Assembly (NCBI RefSeq): GCF_014650115.1
Contig: NZ_BMUI01000004.1
Location: forward strand, 62,001-126,000
Origin: Streptomyces olivaceoviridis
Lineage (GTDB): Bacteria; Actinomycetota; Actinomycetes; Streptomycetales; Streptomycetaceae
Reading direction: 5' to 3'
Length of the DNA stretch: 64,000 nt
Part shown: positions 48,464-56,527 of the stretch, in pieces
Numbering within the stretch: position 1 is the first letter of the stretch
How the letters are laid out: every line of letters starts with the position of its first letter
Made by a program: the position numbers and the translations under genes
Notes under the pieces: generated by a model
Databases searched by the model: none
What the model was told of the DNA's origin: nothing
The model's input: only the letters and a program-made list of their open reading frames with translations

Positions 48464-50112
48464 CCGCCTCCCCGTACGCGGCCCGGCCCTGGCTCGCGCT
48501 GCTGACCGAGGCCCAGCGCGCCCCGGTCGAGCCCGCCGACTCGCTCGTGCACGCCCTGAGCGACGCCGTCGCCGAGGCCCCCGACCGCACCTTCCTCGCC
48601 TACTTCGACGCCCGGCTCAGCTACCGGGAGGCCGACGAGCTGAGCGACGCCGTCGCCGCCCACCTCGCCGCGCGCGGCCTGGAACGCGGCGACCGGGTGG
48701 CCGTCGTGCTCCAGAACTCCCCGCACTTCGTGCTCGCCGTGCTCGGCGCCTGGAAGGCGGGCGCGACCGTCGTCCCCGTCAACCCCATGTACAAGTCGGG
48801 GGAGGTGGCGCACGTCCTGCGGGACGGCGAGGTGGCCGCGCTGATCTGCTCCGACCGGGCCTGGGAGGCGTACCTGCGGGAGACGGCCGCCGACTCGCCG
48901 GTGCGGATCGTGCTCACCGCCTGCGAACGGGACTTCCAGACCCGCGACGACCCGCGCGTGCTGGGCTTCGAGCGGCTGCCCCAGGCCCCGGACGCCGACG
49001 ACCTGGTGGCCGTCGCCCGGCAGGGCGGCCGGGCCCCCGAGGGCCGCGCGCCGCGCCCGGACGAGATCGCGCTGATCAGCTACACCTCGGGCACCAGCGG
49101 CACGCCCAAGGGCGCCACCAACACGCACGCGAACGTCATGCACAACGCCGAGCGGCAGGCCACCGGGCTCGGCCTGCCCGAGGCGCCCGTCTACTACGCG
49201 CTCGCGCCGCTGTTCCACATCACCGGCATGGTCTGCCAGTTCGGCGCCTGTCTGAGCAGCGCCGGCACCCTCGTGCTCACCTACCGCTTCGAGGCCGGGG
49301 CCGTCCTGGACGCCTTCGCCGAGCACCGCCCGCACTACACCGTCGGACCCTCCACCGCCTACATGGCGCTGGCCGCCCGCCCCGACGCCACCCGCGAGCA
49401 CTTCGCCTCGTTCGTGAACCTGTCCTCGGGCGGCGCCCCCGTGCCGCCGGCCCTGGTGGAGGCGTTCCGGGAGCGCTTCGGGCCGTACATCCGCGTCGGC
49501 TACGGCCTCACCGAGTGCACCGCCCCCTGCGCGTCCGTCCCGCCGCACCTGGAGGCGCCCGTGGACCCGGTCTCCGGGACGCTGTCCGTGGGCCTGCCCG
49601 GCGCCGACACGGTCGTGCGGATCCTGGACGAGCAGGGCGCGGAGGTGCCCTTCGGGCAGCACGGCGAGATCGTCGTCCGCGGGCCGCAGGTGGTGCCCGG
49701 GTACTGGCGGCGGCCGGACGCCACCGCCGAGACCTTCCCGGACGGCGAGCTGCGCACCGGCGACATCGGGTTCATGGACGAGCGGGGCTGGCTGTACGTC
49801 GTGGACCGCAAGAAGGACATGATCAACGCGTCCGGCTTCAAGGTGTGGCCGCGCGAGGTCGAGGACGTCCTCTACACCCACCCGGCGGTGCGCGAGGCGG
49901 CCGTCGTCGGCGTCCCCGACGGGTACCGTGGCGAGACCGTCAAGGCCTATATCAGCCTCCGTCCGGGGGCCGAGACGGACCCGGACGAACTCGCGGCGTA
50001 CTGCAAGGAGAGACTGGCCGCCTACAAGTACCCGCGCCAGGTGGAGATCCTGCCCGACTTGCCGAAGACGGCGAGTGGGAAGATCCTCCGGCGGGAACTG
50101 CGTTCCCGTTAG
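48460..50112 (+). CDS. AMP-forming acyl-CoA synthetase/ligase
   Basis: A 550-residue ANL-superfamily ligase converting a carboxylic acid to its CoA thioester via acyl-AMP. The ATP P-loop is YTSGTSGTPKGATNTHANVM (about residues 208-227). The A5 region is VGYGLTECTAP, the A7 hinge Asp is in LRTGDIGFMDERGWLYVVDRKKDMI, the A8 segment is INASGFKVWPREVEDVLYTHPAV, and the A10 catalytic Lys is in LPKTASGKILRREL. Broad or medium-chain substrates are likely. Start GTG 48460 overlaps the SDR stop. Confidence 0.94.
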   Translation: MTASPYAARPWLALLTEAQRAPVEPADSLVHALSDAVAEAPDRTFLAYFDARLSYREADELSDAVAAHLAARGLERGDRVAVVLQNSPHFVLAVLGAWKAGATVVPVNPMYKSGEVAHVLRDGEVAALICSDRAWEAYLRETAADSPVRIVLTACERDFQTRDDPRVLGFERLPQAPDADDLVAVARQGGRAPEGRAPRPDEIALISYTSGTSGTPKGATNTHANVMHNAERQATGLGLPEAPVYYALAPLFHITGMVCQFGACLSSAGTLVLTYRFEAGAVLDAFAEHRPHYTVGPSTAYMALAARPDATREHFASFVNLSSGGAPVPPALVEAFRERFGPYIRVGYGLTECTAPCASVPPHLEAPVDPVSGTLSVGLPGADTVVRILDEQGAEVPFGQHGEIVVRGPQVVPGYWRRPDATAETFPDGELRTGDIGFMDERGWLYVVDRKKDMINASGFKVWPREVEDVLYTHPAVREAAVVGVPDGYRGETVKAYISLRPGAETDPDELAAYCKERLAAYKYPRQVEILPDLPKTASGKILRRELRSR

Positions 50113-50126
50113 CAGCGAGTGACCTC

Positions 50127-50741
50127 ATGGAAAGGCAGGTGGCGGCAGTGCCCAGGACGACGGACGGAGACGGGACGCCCGTCCCGCAGCGGCTGCTGGC
50201 CGCCGCCACCCGGCTCTTCGCCGAGCAGGGCTACGACCGCACCTCCGTGCAGGAGATCGTGGAGGCGGCCGGCGTCACCAAGGGGGCGCTGTACCACTAC
50301 TTCGGCTCCAAGGACGACCTGCTGCACGAGGTGTACGCGCGCGTGCTGCGCCTCCAGCAGGAGCGGCTGGACACGTTCGCGAACGCCGACGAGCCGGTGG
50401 AGAAGCGGCTCAGGGACGCGGCGGCGGACGTCGTCGTCACCACGATCGAGAACCTCGACGACGCGATGATCTTCTTCCGGTCCATGCACCACCTGAGCCC
50501 GGAGAAGAACAAGCAGGTCCGCGCCGAGCGCCGGCGCTACCACGAGCGTTTCCGCGCGCTCGTGGAGGAGGGCCAGAAGGCGGGCGTCTTCTCCACGGCG
50601 ACCCCGGCCGACCTGGTCGTGGACTACCACTTCGGCTCGGTCCACCACCTGTCGACGTGGTACCGGCCGGACGGCCCGATGGGCCCGCAGGGGGTGGCCG
50701 ACCACCTGGCCGACCTGCTGCTGCGGGCCCTGCGGCCGTAG
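50127..50741 (+). CDS. TetR-family regulator of the convergent fatty-acid cluster
   Basis: A 204-residue repressor. The helix-turn-helix reads PQRLLAAATRLFAEQGYDRTSVQEIVEAAGVTKGALYHYFGSKDDLLHEVYARVLR (about residues 19-74). The C-terminal TetR_C_17-like domain includes FFRSMHHLSPEKNKQVRAERRRYHERFRALVEEGQKAGVFSTATPADLVVDYHFGSVHHLSTWY. It is the third gene of the SDR/synthetase operon (14 bp after the synthetase). The ACCGACCGGTCGGT-type palindromes at both outer ends of the cluster are its probable operators. ATG 50127 is chosen; GTG 50148 is possible. Confidence 0.9.
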   Translation: MERQVAAVPRTTDGDGTPVPQRLLAAATRLFAEQGYDRTSVQEIVEAAGVTKGALYHYFGSKDDLLHEVYARVLRLQQERLDTFANADEPVEKRLRDAAADVVVTTIENLDDAMIFFRSMHHLSPEKNKQVRAERRRYHERFRALVEEGQKAGVFSTATPADLVVDYHFGSVHHLSTWYRPDGPMGPQGVADHLADLLLRALRP

Positions 50742-50762
50742 GTACCCCAGAGGTTCGCCGAC

Positions 50763-50784
50763 GACCTGCGGGGTCCCCGCGGTC
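50763..50784. terminator. bidirectional hairpin between convergent operons
   Basis: GCGGGG (50768-50773) and CCCCGC (50775-50780) are flanked by GACC and GGTC with one bulged T. The element lies between the TetR stop (50741) and the dehydrogenase stop (50785). Confidence 0.6.
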
Positions 50785-52008
50785 TCAGAGGTACTTCTTC
50801 AGCTCCCGGCGGGCCAGCGACCGCTGGTGGACCTCGTCCGGGCCGTCGGCGAGCATCAGCGTGCGCGCGCTCGCGTACAGCTCGGCCAGCGGGAAGTCTT
50901 GGCTCACCCCGCCCGCGCCGTGCAGCTGGATCGCCCGGTCCAGGATGCCGACCACCGCGCGCGGGGTGGCGATCTTGATGGCCTGGATCTCCGTGTGGGC
51001 GCCCTTGTTGCCGACCGTGTCCATCAGCCAGGCCGTCTTCAGCACCAGCAGCCGTAGCTGCTCGACGGTGACCCGGGCGTCGGCGATCCAGTTCTGGACC
51101 ACTCCCTGCTGGGCCAGCGCCTTGCCGAACGCGGTACGGGTCACGGCCCGCCGGCACATCAGCTCGATCGCCCGCTCGGCCATCCCGATCAGCCGCATGC
51201 AGTGGTGGATGCGGCCGGGGCCGAGCCGGGCCTGGGCGATGGCGAAGCCGCCGCCCTCCTCGCCGACGAGGTTCGACACGGGCACGCGCGCGTGGTCGAA
51301 GACGACTTCGGCGTGGCCGCCGTGCGAGTGGTCCTCGTAGCCGAAGACCTGCATGGCCCGCTTCACGGTCACGCCGGGGGTGTCGCGCGGGACCAGCACC
51401 ATGGACTGCTGACGGCGGATGTCCGCCCCGTCCGGGTCCGTCTTGCCCATCACGATGAAGATCGCGCAGTCCGGGTTCATCGCCCCGGAGATGTACCACT
51501 TGCGGCCCGTGACGACGTACTCGTCTGTGCCGTCGGAGGCTCGCTCGATGCGCGTGGTGATGTTGGTGGCGTCCGACGACGCCACCTCCGGCTCGGTCAT
51601 CGCGAACGCCGAGCGGATCTCACCGGCCAGCAGCGGCTCCAGCCACTGCTTCTTCTGCTCCTCGGTGCCGAACTGCGCCAGCACCTCCATGTTCCCGGTG
51701 TCGGGCGCGGCGCAGTTGGTCGCGGTCGGCGCGAGGTGCGGGGAACGGCCGGTGATCTCGGCGAGCGGCGCGTACTGGAGGTTGGTCAGCCCGGCGCCGT
51801 ACCCGGCGTCGGGCAGGAAGAGGTTCCACAGCCCCTGCCTGCGGGCCTCGGCCTTCAGCTCCTCGACCACGGCCGGCGTGTCCCACGGGGACGCCAGCCG
51901 CGCCCGCTGCTCCTCGGCGACCGCCTCGGCCGGGTAGACGTACTCGTCCATGAAGGCGAGGAGCCTGTCGCGCAGCTCCTCGGTGCGCGCGTCGAACGCG
52001 AAGTCCAT
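50785..52008 (-). CDS. acyl-CoA dehydrogenase (ACAD10/11-like)
   Basis: A 407-residue FAD enzyme. Motifs: EELRDRLLAFMDEYVYPAEAVAEEQ, GLWNLFLPDAGYGAGLTNLQYAPLAEITGRS, NCAAPDTGNMEVLAQFGTEEQKKQW, FAMTEPEVASSDATNITTRI (FAD loop), RLGPGRIHHCMRLIGMAERAIELM (helical domain with the catalytic-type arrangement of long/branched ACADs) and LHGAGGVSQDFPLAELYASARTLMLADGPDEVHQRSLARRELKKYL at the end. The GRIHHCMR and DGPDEVH patterns match the ACAD10/11 branch. It follows the kinase-like gene by 5 bp, recalling the eukaryotic ACAD10/11 fusion. Confidence 0.93.
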   Translation of the reverse strand: MDFAFDARTEELRDRLLAFMDEYVYPAEAVAEEQRARLASPWDTPAVVEELKAEARRQGLWNLFLPDAGYGAGLTNLQYAPLAEITGRSPHLAPTATNCAAPDTGNMEVLAQFGTEEQKKQWLEPLLAGEIRSAFAMTEPEVASSDATNITTRIERASDGTDEYVVTGRKWYISGAMNPDCAIFIVMGKTDPDGADIRRQQSMVLVPRDTPGVTVKRAMQVFGYEDHSHGGHAEVVFDHARVPVSNLVGEEGGGFAIAQARLGPGRIHHCMRLIGMAERAIELMCRRAVTRTAFGKALAQQGVVQNWIADARVTVEQLRLLVLKTAWLMDTVGNKGAHTEIQAIKIATPRAVVGILDRAIQLHGAGGVSQDFPLAELYASARTLMLADGPDEVHQRSLARRELKKYL

Positions 52009-52013
52009 GCCGG

Positions 52014-53036
52014 TCAGCCTTCCTGAAGGGTCGTGAGTCCGTGGTCGATGAAGACGGGCACGAGGTCGCCGATGCGGTCGAAGCCGCGGCCGACCGTCTG
52101 GCCGAGCGTGTACCGGTAGTGGATGCCCTCCAGGATCACGGCGAGCTTGAACCAGGCGAACGCCGTGTACCAGGAGACGGCCGAGACGTCCCGGCCGGAG
52201 CGGGCGGCGTACCGCTCGACCAGCTCGCGCGGGTCGGGGTGCCCCGGCGCCTCGGCGGTGGTGGAGACGGGCGAGTCGGGCATGCCGAGCGGCAGGCTGT
52301 ACATCACCAGCAGACCCAGATCGGTGAGCGGGTCGCCGAGCGTGGACATCTCCCAGTCGAGGATGGCCTTGATCGTGTCGTCGTCGCCGATCAGGACGTT
52401 GTCCAGGCGGTAGTCGCCGTGGACGACCGCCGGGGCGGGGGAGGCGGGCAGCCGGCGGCCGAGGGCGGCGTGCAGCTCGTCGATGCCCGCCAGCTCGCGG
52501 TTGCGGGAGGCGTCCAGCTGCTTGCCCCAGCGGCGCAGCTGCCGGTCCAGGAAGCCCTCCGGGCGGCCGAAGTCGGCGAGGCCCACCTCGGCGGGGTCCA
52601 CGGCGTGCAGCTCGACCAGCGTGTCCGCCAGGGACAGCACCGCGCTCCGGGTGCGCTCGGTGCCGAGCGGGGCGAGCTGGTCGGCGGTGCGGTACGGCGT
52701 GCCCTCCACGAATTCCATGACGTAGAAGGGCGCCCCGAGCACCTCCTCGTCCTCGCACAGCAGCAGCGGGCGCGGGACCGGCACCCGGGTCGGGTGCAGC
52801 GCGCTGATCACCCGGTGCTCGCGCCTCATGTCGTGCGCGGTGGCCAGCACGTGGCCGAGCGGCGGCCGGCGGACGACCCACTTCGACGTGCCGTCCGAGA
52901 GCGCGTAGGTGAGGTTCGACCGTCCGCCCTCGATCAGCCGTCCGGTCAGGGGGCCGTTCACCAGACCGGGGCGCTCGCGGTCGAGCAGGGCGCGCAGCCG
53001 GTCCAGGTCGAGACCGGGCGGGTGGTCGGCGCTCAT
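52014..53036 (-). CDS. aminoglycoside-phosphotransferase-like kinase (ACAD10/11 kinase-type)
   Basis: A 340-residue APH-fold phosphotransferase. Nucleotide loop GRLIEGGRSNLTYAL (about 32-46), Lys/Arg in WVVRRPPLGHVLATAHDMRREHRVI, the Brenner motif VVHGDYRLDNVLI (about 207-219, HGDxxxxN) and the metal Asp in AILDWEMSTLGDPLTDLGLL (about 227-246). In ACAD10/11 and in bacterial levulinate catabolism such kinases phosphorylate 4-hydroxyacyl-CoA so the partner dehydrogenase can form the enoyl-CoA. The adjacency here supports that role. It is not an antibiotic-resistance gene. Start ATG 53036. Confidence 0.9.
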   Translation of the reverse strand: MSADHPPGLDLDRLRALLDRERPGLVNGPLTGRLIEGGRSNLTYALSDGTSKWVVRRPPLGHVLATAHDMRREHRVISALHPTRVPVPRPLLLCEDEEVLGAPFYVMEFVEGTPYRTADQLAPLGTERTRSAVLSLADTLVELHAVDPAEVGLADFGRPEGFLDRQLRRWGKQLDASRNRELAGIDELHAALGRRLPASPAPAVVHGDYRLDNVLIGDDDTIKAILDWEMSTLGDPLTDLGLLVMYSLPLGMPDSPVSTTAEAPGHPDPRELVERYAARSGRDVSAVSWYTAFAWFKLAVILEGIHYRYTLGQTVGRGFDRIGDLVPVFIDHGLTTLQEG

Positions 53037-53076
53037 ACATCACTCCTACGAACCGGCGAACAGGACTGCACTCATG

Positions 53077-53094
53077 ATGCCGACCGGTCGGTAT
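53077..53094. promoter_or_regulatory. TetR-type operator ATGCCGACC-GGTCGGTAT before kinase/dehydrogenase operon
   Basis: An 18-bp palindrome with one mismatch, 41 bp before the leftward ATG at 53036. It matches the 47620 site in its left half. Confidence 0.75.
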
Positions 53095-53200
53095 GCCGTC
53101 CAGTGCGCGCGGTGAAGATCGGTCGGAACGTGACCGGAGCCACGACAGGCCGACGGCCCCCGGCGCGCCGCCCGGGAGCCGTCGCCTTCGCCTCCGTCCG

Positions 53201-53509
53201 TCAGTGGTCGTCCCAGTGGTCCCCGTGCTCGGCGTGCCGGTGCCCGCCGTGCAGATAGTCCACGTGGTCGCCGTGCGGCACCTGCGCGTGCCCGCACTCG
53301 TCGTGGTGCACGTGCTCGTGGCCCTCGTGGACGGCGTGCCCGGCCGGCTCGCACTCGTCCCAGTGGCCCTCGTGCTCCCGGTGCAGATGGCCGTCGTGGA
53401 CGTAGTCGACATGGTCGCCGTGCGGCACGGCGTTGTGTCCGCAGTCCGGGCCGTGGCGGTGCGTCGCGTGCTCGGTGTGTTCCTGGTGAAGGGTGGTCAT
53501 GGTGCTCAC
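53201..53509 (-). CDS. histidine-rich tandem-repeat metal-binding protein
   Basis: A 102-residue protein with 28 histidines (about 27 percent). Two ~31-residue repeats are obvious: CGHNAVPHGDHVDYVHDGHL (23-42) and CGHAQVPHGDHVDYLHGGHR (72-91), each followed by H-E/D-H...GHWDEC or DHWDDH. Alternating HxxH/HGDH plus Cys-Gly-His motifs suggest a zinc, nickel or copper buffer. There is no signal peptide, so storage is probably cytosolic. The DNA repeats the unit at roughly 31-codon spacing, so the gene could expand or contract. Divergent or upstream partners are the DUF202 pair and the fatty-acid cluster; no transporter is adjacent. Start ATG 53509. Confidence 0.85.
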   Translation of the reverse strand: MSTMTTLHQEHTEHATHRHGPDCGHNAVPHGDHVDYVHDGHLHREHEGHWDECEPAGHAVHEGHEHVHHDECGHAQVPHGDHVDYLHGGHRHAEHGDHWDDH

Positions 53510-53641
53510 CTTCGGGGGGTACGGGGTGCCTGACGTCGGCAGACTGTCATGCGAAAGCCGCGTATCGGGACATCCCGGTTGCGTGGCGCACGAGTACCCC
53601 GGAGGGATGACGGCACCAGGGGCAGGGGAGTCGGACAGGTC

Positions 53642-53968
53642 CTAGACCACCAGTACGGCCGCGCACACCGCCATCGCCACCGCGCACAGCACCGCCGCCG
53701 TCGCGTGGCGCGGGGCGAGAGCGGGCGGTGGGGTGCCGGCCGCCAGGGCGTGGATGCGGAGGTGGGCGACCCTGAGGAAGGCCAGGCACAGCCCGCAGCA
53801 CAGCGCGCACAGGACGATCCCGGCGGCCGAGGCGCCGCCGTGCAGCGCCGCCCTCACGGCCAGTACGGTGGCCACGGCGGCCGACAGGGTCGTACGCCGC
53901 CAGGCCAGCCGGGTGCGCTCCGGCTGGAGCCCGGGATCCCGCCCGGCGCCCGCCTCCCCGGCACTCAC
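53642..53968 (-). CDS. DUF202 membrane protein, second of pair
   Basis: A 108-residue membrane protein starting with GTG 53968. The N-terminal PERTRLAWRRTTLSAAVATVLAVRAAL is the DUF202 hallmark (ERTxLAWxRT). Two more hydrophobic segments follow (AGIVLCALCCGLCLAFLRVAHL; ATAAVLCAVAMAVCAAVLVV). GTGA overlap with the upstream DUF202 gene ties their translation. The role is unknown. The Cys-rich second helix (LCALCCGLCL) is unusual and might bind metal, which is interesting beside the histidine-rich protein. Confidence 0.85.
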   Translation of the reverse strand: MSAGEAGAGRDPGLQPERTRLAWRRTTLSAAVATVLAVRAALHGGASAAGIVLCALCCGLCLAFLRVAHLRIHALAAGTPPPALAPRHATAAVLCAVAMAVCAAVLVV

Positions 53969-54357
53969 CCCTCCCCCCGCACCAGGACCACGAGCACCAT
54001 CGCGACGGCCACCACCGCCACGACCACGCTCAGCAGCGCGGGGAAGCGGGAGGCGGGCAGGTCCTCGCCGCGGCGCATCGCGCGCTCGCAGCGTACCCAG
54101 TGGTTCACCGCGCGCAGGGAGCACAGGACGCCGGCCGCGAGCAGGGCCAGCGCGAGCCCGACCCGCCAGGCCCAGCGCAGGTCCGGGAGGAACTGGTCCA
54201 CCGCGAATCCGCCGCCGATCAGCGCCAGCGCGGTGCGCAGCCAGGCGAGGAAGGTGCGCTCGTTGGCCAGCGAGAACCGGTAGTCGGGGGTCCCGCCCTC
54301 GTCCCGCACCCGCTCCGGCGCGAACCACAGCCGGATGTTCCGTACGAATTCGCTCAC
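53965..54357 (-). CDS. DUF202/YidH-type membrane protein, first of pair
   Basis: A 130-residue membrane protein. PDYRFSLANERTFLAWLRTALALIGGGFAVDQF carries the DUF202 signature (NERTFLAWLRT). Two further helices follow (AWRVGLALALLAAGVLCSL; ALLSVVVAVVAVAMVLVVLV), separated by NHWVRCERAMRRGEDLP. E. coli YidH is the archetype, function unknown. It forms a two-gene operon with the overlapping second DUF202 gene. Start GTG 54357. The NUDIX gene lies 21 bp upstream on the same strand and may be part of the unit. Confidence 0.9.
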   Translation of the reverse strand: MSEFVRNIRLWFAPERVRDEGGTPDYRFSLANERTFLAWLRTALALIGGGFAVDQFLPDLRWAWRVGLALALLAAGVLCSLRAVNHWVRCERAMRRGEDLPASRFPALLSVVVAVVAVAMVLVVLVRGEG

Positions 54358-54378
54358 GCGGCCGACCCTACCCGGCGG

Positions 54379-54894
54379 TCACCGGCCCGCCCGGAACGCC
54401 CGCAGCCGCTCGTAGGCCGCCAGCCCGTCCGGCACCCACGCCCACTCGCCGAGCCGCCGCTCGACCTCCTCCTCGGGCAGGAAGGCGTGCCACTGGACCT
54501 CCTCCGCCTGCGGCCGGACGGGCAGCTCGCAGCGCACCTCGTACACCGCCGACCACCAGCTGTTCCCGGCGCCGTCGTCGTAGAGGAACTTGAAGAGGAA
54601 CTCCGGCCGGGGCAGTCCGGTCACGCCCAGCTCCTCCTCGGCCTCCCGCAGCGCCGCCTCGTCGTAGGACTCGCCCGCGCCGACGACCCCGCCGACGAAC
54701 AGGTCGTACAGGGAGGGGAACACCAGCTTGGTCGCCGTGCGCCGGTGCACGAAGAGCCGGCCGGCCGCGTCGCGGGCCTCGATGAACACACAGCGGTGAC
54801 GCAGCCCGCGGGCATAGGCCTCGCCGCGCGGGTACCGGGCGACGACCCGGTCGTGTTCGTCGACGATGTCGAGGATCTCGTCAGCAGGATTCAT
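54379..54894 (-). CDS. NUDIX hydrolase (isopentenyl-diphosphate isomerase-like subgroup)
   Basis: A 171-residue pyrophosphohydrolase. The Nudix box reads GVVGAGESYDEAALREAEEELG (Gx5Ex7REAEEELG, about residues 64-85). DEHDRVVARYPRGEAYARGLRHRCVFIEARDAAGRLFVHRRTATKLVFPSLYDL is typical of the YfcD-like branch. It probably cleaves a nucleoside- or isoprenoid-type diphosphate. ATG 54894 (MNPADEIL) is preferred over the ATG at 54903. A 367-bp array of 19-bp repeats begins 16 bp upstream, so its promoter must lie within or beyond the array. Confidence 0.9.
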   Translation of the reverse strand: MNPADEILDIVDEHDRVVARYPRGEAYARGLRHRCVFIEARDAAGRLFVHRRTATKLVFPSLYDLFVGGVVGAGESYDEAALREAEEELGVTGLPRPEFLFKFLYDDGAGNSWWSAVYEVRCELPVRPQAEEVQWHAFLPEEEVERRLGEWAWVPDGLAAYERLRAFRAGR

Positions 54895-54909
54895 ACCCGT
54901 CATCCAAGC

Positions 54910-55276
54910 AGGGCCGTTTGGGGCGGGCAGGGGCGTCTGGGGCGAACAGGGCCGTCTGGGGCGGGCCCCGCCGTGTGGTGTGCGGAGGGCCGTCTGGGGC
55001 GGGGCCCGTGGTCTGGGGCGGGCCGGGGCGTCTGGTGCGGACAGGGCCGTCTGGGGCGGGCCCCGTGGTCTCGGGCGGAGAGGGTCGTGCGGTGTGGGGA
55101 GGGGCAGTCTGGGCCGGGCCCCGTGGTCTGGGGCGGGCAGGACCGTCCGGTCGGGGTAGGGCCTGCTTACCTGGGCGGGACCGGATCGTCCGGGCAGGGC
55201 CGGATCGTCCGGGCGGGGCCGGATCGTCCAGGCCGGGCCGGCTCATCCCGGCAGGGCCGGCTCGTACGGGCGAGCC
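54910..55276. repeat. 19-bp tandem array, about 19 units
   Basis: Units have an exact 19-bp period. The left 13 read like AGGGCCGTCTGGGGCGGGC, with variants such as CCCGTGGTCTGGGGCGGGC; the right 5-6 read GCCGGATCGTCCGGGCGGG. It fills the gap between the DMT transporter stop (55280) and the NUDIX start. No open gene is supported within it. It resembles the 14-, 33- and 116-bp arrays elsewhere in the window in being intergenic and GC-rich. Confidence 0.9.
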
Positions 55277-55279
55277 GGC

Positions 55280-56194
55280 TCAGCGGCGTTGGAGGTCCCG
55301 GGCTCCCGGCCCCGTCTCCGCCGTGCCGCACGGCATCGCGGGATGCAGTCCGAGCAGCACGATGCCCGCCACCACCGCCGCGAGTCCGGCCGCCTCCCCG
55401 GCCAGCGCCCCGGTGTCGGTGCGCAGCCGGTCGCCCATGAAGCCCACGCCGCACAGGATCCCGGCGAGCGGCTCGGCCGCCGTGAGCGCGGGCAGCGACA
55501 TGCGCAGCGGGGCGGTCTCGAACGCGCTCTGCACCAGGACGAGACCGGTGACCCCGCAGGCCACCACGCCGTACGGCTGCCAGCCGGTGAACAGCTCGGT
55601 GAGGCCGCCGTCGGAGAAGCGGGTGCCGCTCACCCGGGTCAGCGCGTCCTGGACGCCGTAGAGCAGCCCGGCCGCCAGGGCCAGCAGCACCGGGCCCCAG
55701 CTCAGCCGGGACCGCTTGGCGAACGTCGTCAGGACCAGGGCCGCGCCCACCACCGCGCCGATGATCAGCCAGTGCCGCAACGGATCGGTGACCGCCGTGC
55801 CGCCGCGCGGCTCGCCCGCGACGATGAACGCGCTCACCCCGCCCGCGAGCAGCAGCAGACCGGCCCAGCCCTGGCGGCCGAGCGGTTGTCCGGTCTGGTG
55901 CCGGGAGAGGGCGAGGGCGAACAGCAGGTTCGTCGCGAGCAGCGGCTCGACCAGGGAGATCTCACCCTTGCCGAGGGCGATCGCGCCCAGCACCATGCCG
56001 GCCACCATCAGCCCGAGACCGCCCAGCCAGCGTGGTATCCGCATCAGGTCGAGCAACAGACGGAAGGAGAGGAAGTCGCTGAGCGGTGCCTTCTGCGCCG
56101 CGTTCTGCTGGAGCACGAATCCGAAACCCAGACAGCAGGCAGCGCTCACGGCGAGCAGGAGAACCAGAACCGACACGCTGTGTACCTCGATCAT
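55280..56194 (-). CDS. DMT-superfamily (EamA-like) transporter
   Basis: A 304-residue membrane protein with about 9-10 hydrophobic helices starting SVLVLLLAVSAACCLGFGFVLQQNAAQKAP. Characteristic segments are GGLGLMVAGMVLGAIALGKGEISLVEPLLATNLLFALALS (first EamA half) and SWGPVLLALAAGLLYGVQDALTRVSG with PALTAAEPLAGILCGVGFMGDRL (second half). It resembles actinobacterial DMT proteins also compared with magnesium-transporter NIPA-type proteins. Substrate unknown. Start ATG 56194. It is divergent from the TTA-containing gene with twin palindromes between them. Confidence 0.88.
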   Translation of the reverse strand: MIEVHSVSVLVLLLAVSAACCLGFGFVLQQNAAQKAPLSDFLSFRLLLDLMRIPRWLGGLGLMVAGMVLGAIALGKGEISLVEPLLATNLLFALALSRHQTGQPLGRQGWAGLLLLAGGVSAFIVAGEPRGGTAVTDPLRHWLIIGAVVGAALVLTTFAKRSRLSWGPVLLALAAGLLYGVQDALTRVSGTRFSDGGLTELFTGWQPYGVVACGVTGLVLVQSAFETAPLRMSLPALTAAEPLAGILCGVGFMGDRLRTDTGALAGEAAGLAAVVAGIVLLGLHPAMPCGTAETGPGARDLQRR

Positions 56195-56333
56195 CCGGCC
56201 GTACCACGGGCGGTAGTGGCCGACTGTAGCGCTCCCAGGACGGCATTGCCCCGGAAGCACCCGGAACCGGGCGGTTGCTCGTCGCGGTCCGGGGTCCGAC
56301 TCGCCATGGTCCGGGGCCGACAGGCGCCGCGCC

Positions 56334-56392
56334 ATGGCGTACGCCACAGCGGTCGGGGCGCACGACCCGAAAACGGGATGGCATACGCCACA
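56334..56392. promoter_or_regulatory. twin palindromic boxes ATGGCGTACGCCACA, 44 bp apart
   Basis: The first box (56334-56348) contains the perfect palindrome TGGCGTACGCCA. The second (56378-56392, ATGGCATACGCCACA) differs at one base. The 44-bp spacing is about four helical turns, so one dimeric regulator could bind both on the same DNA face. They lie in the 333-bp gap between the divergent DMT transporter and the 56528 gene, which otherwise shows only a repeated GTCCGGGG(T)CCGAC at 56287 and 56310. Confidence 0.65.
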
Positions 56393-56527
56393 GGAACGTT
56401 CCCGGGTCCGGGCGTGCCGTGCCCCGCCCACCTGCGCAGGGACGATCAGATTCCGCTTCGGCCGAGGAAGTTGAAGCTCGCACCACCGCCGTTGCCGCTT
56501 GACGCAACCCTTGGCTGAGGGTTTGCT

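Noticed and set aside
52014..53036. Aminoglycoside resistance gene
   Set aside because: The APH fold is present, but the sequence and the adjoining acyl-CoA dehydrogenase place it with ACAD10/11-type kinases.
54910..55276. CRISPR array
   Set aside because: Units are contiguous 19-mers with no unique spacers and no cas genes are present; the same holds for the 14-, 33- and 116-bp arrays.
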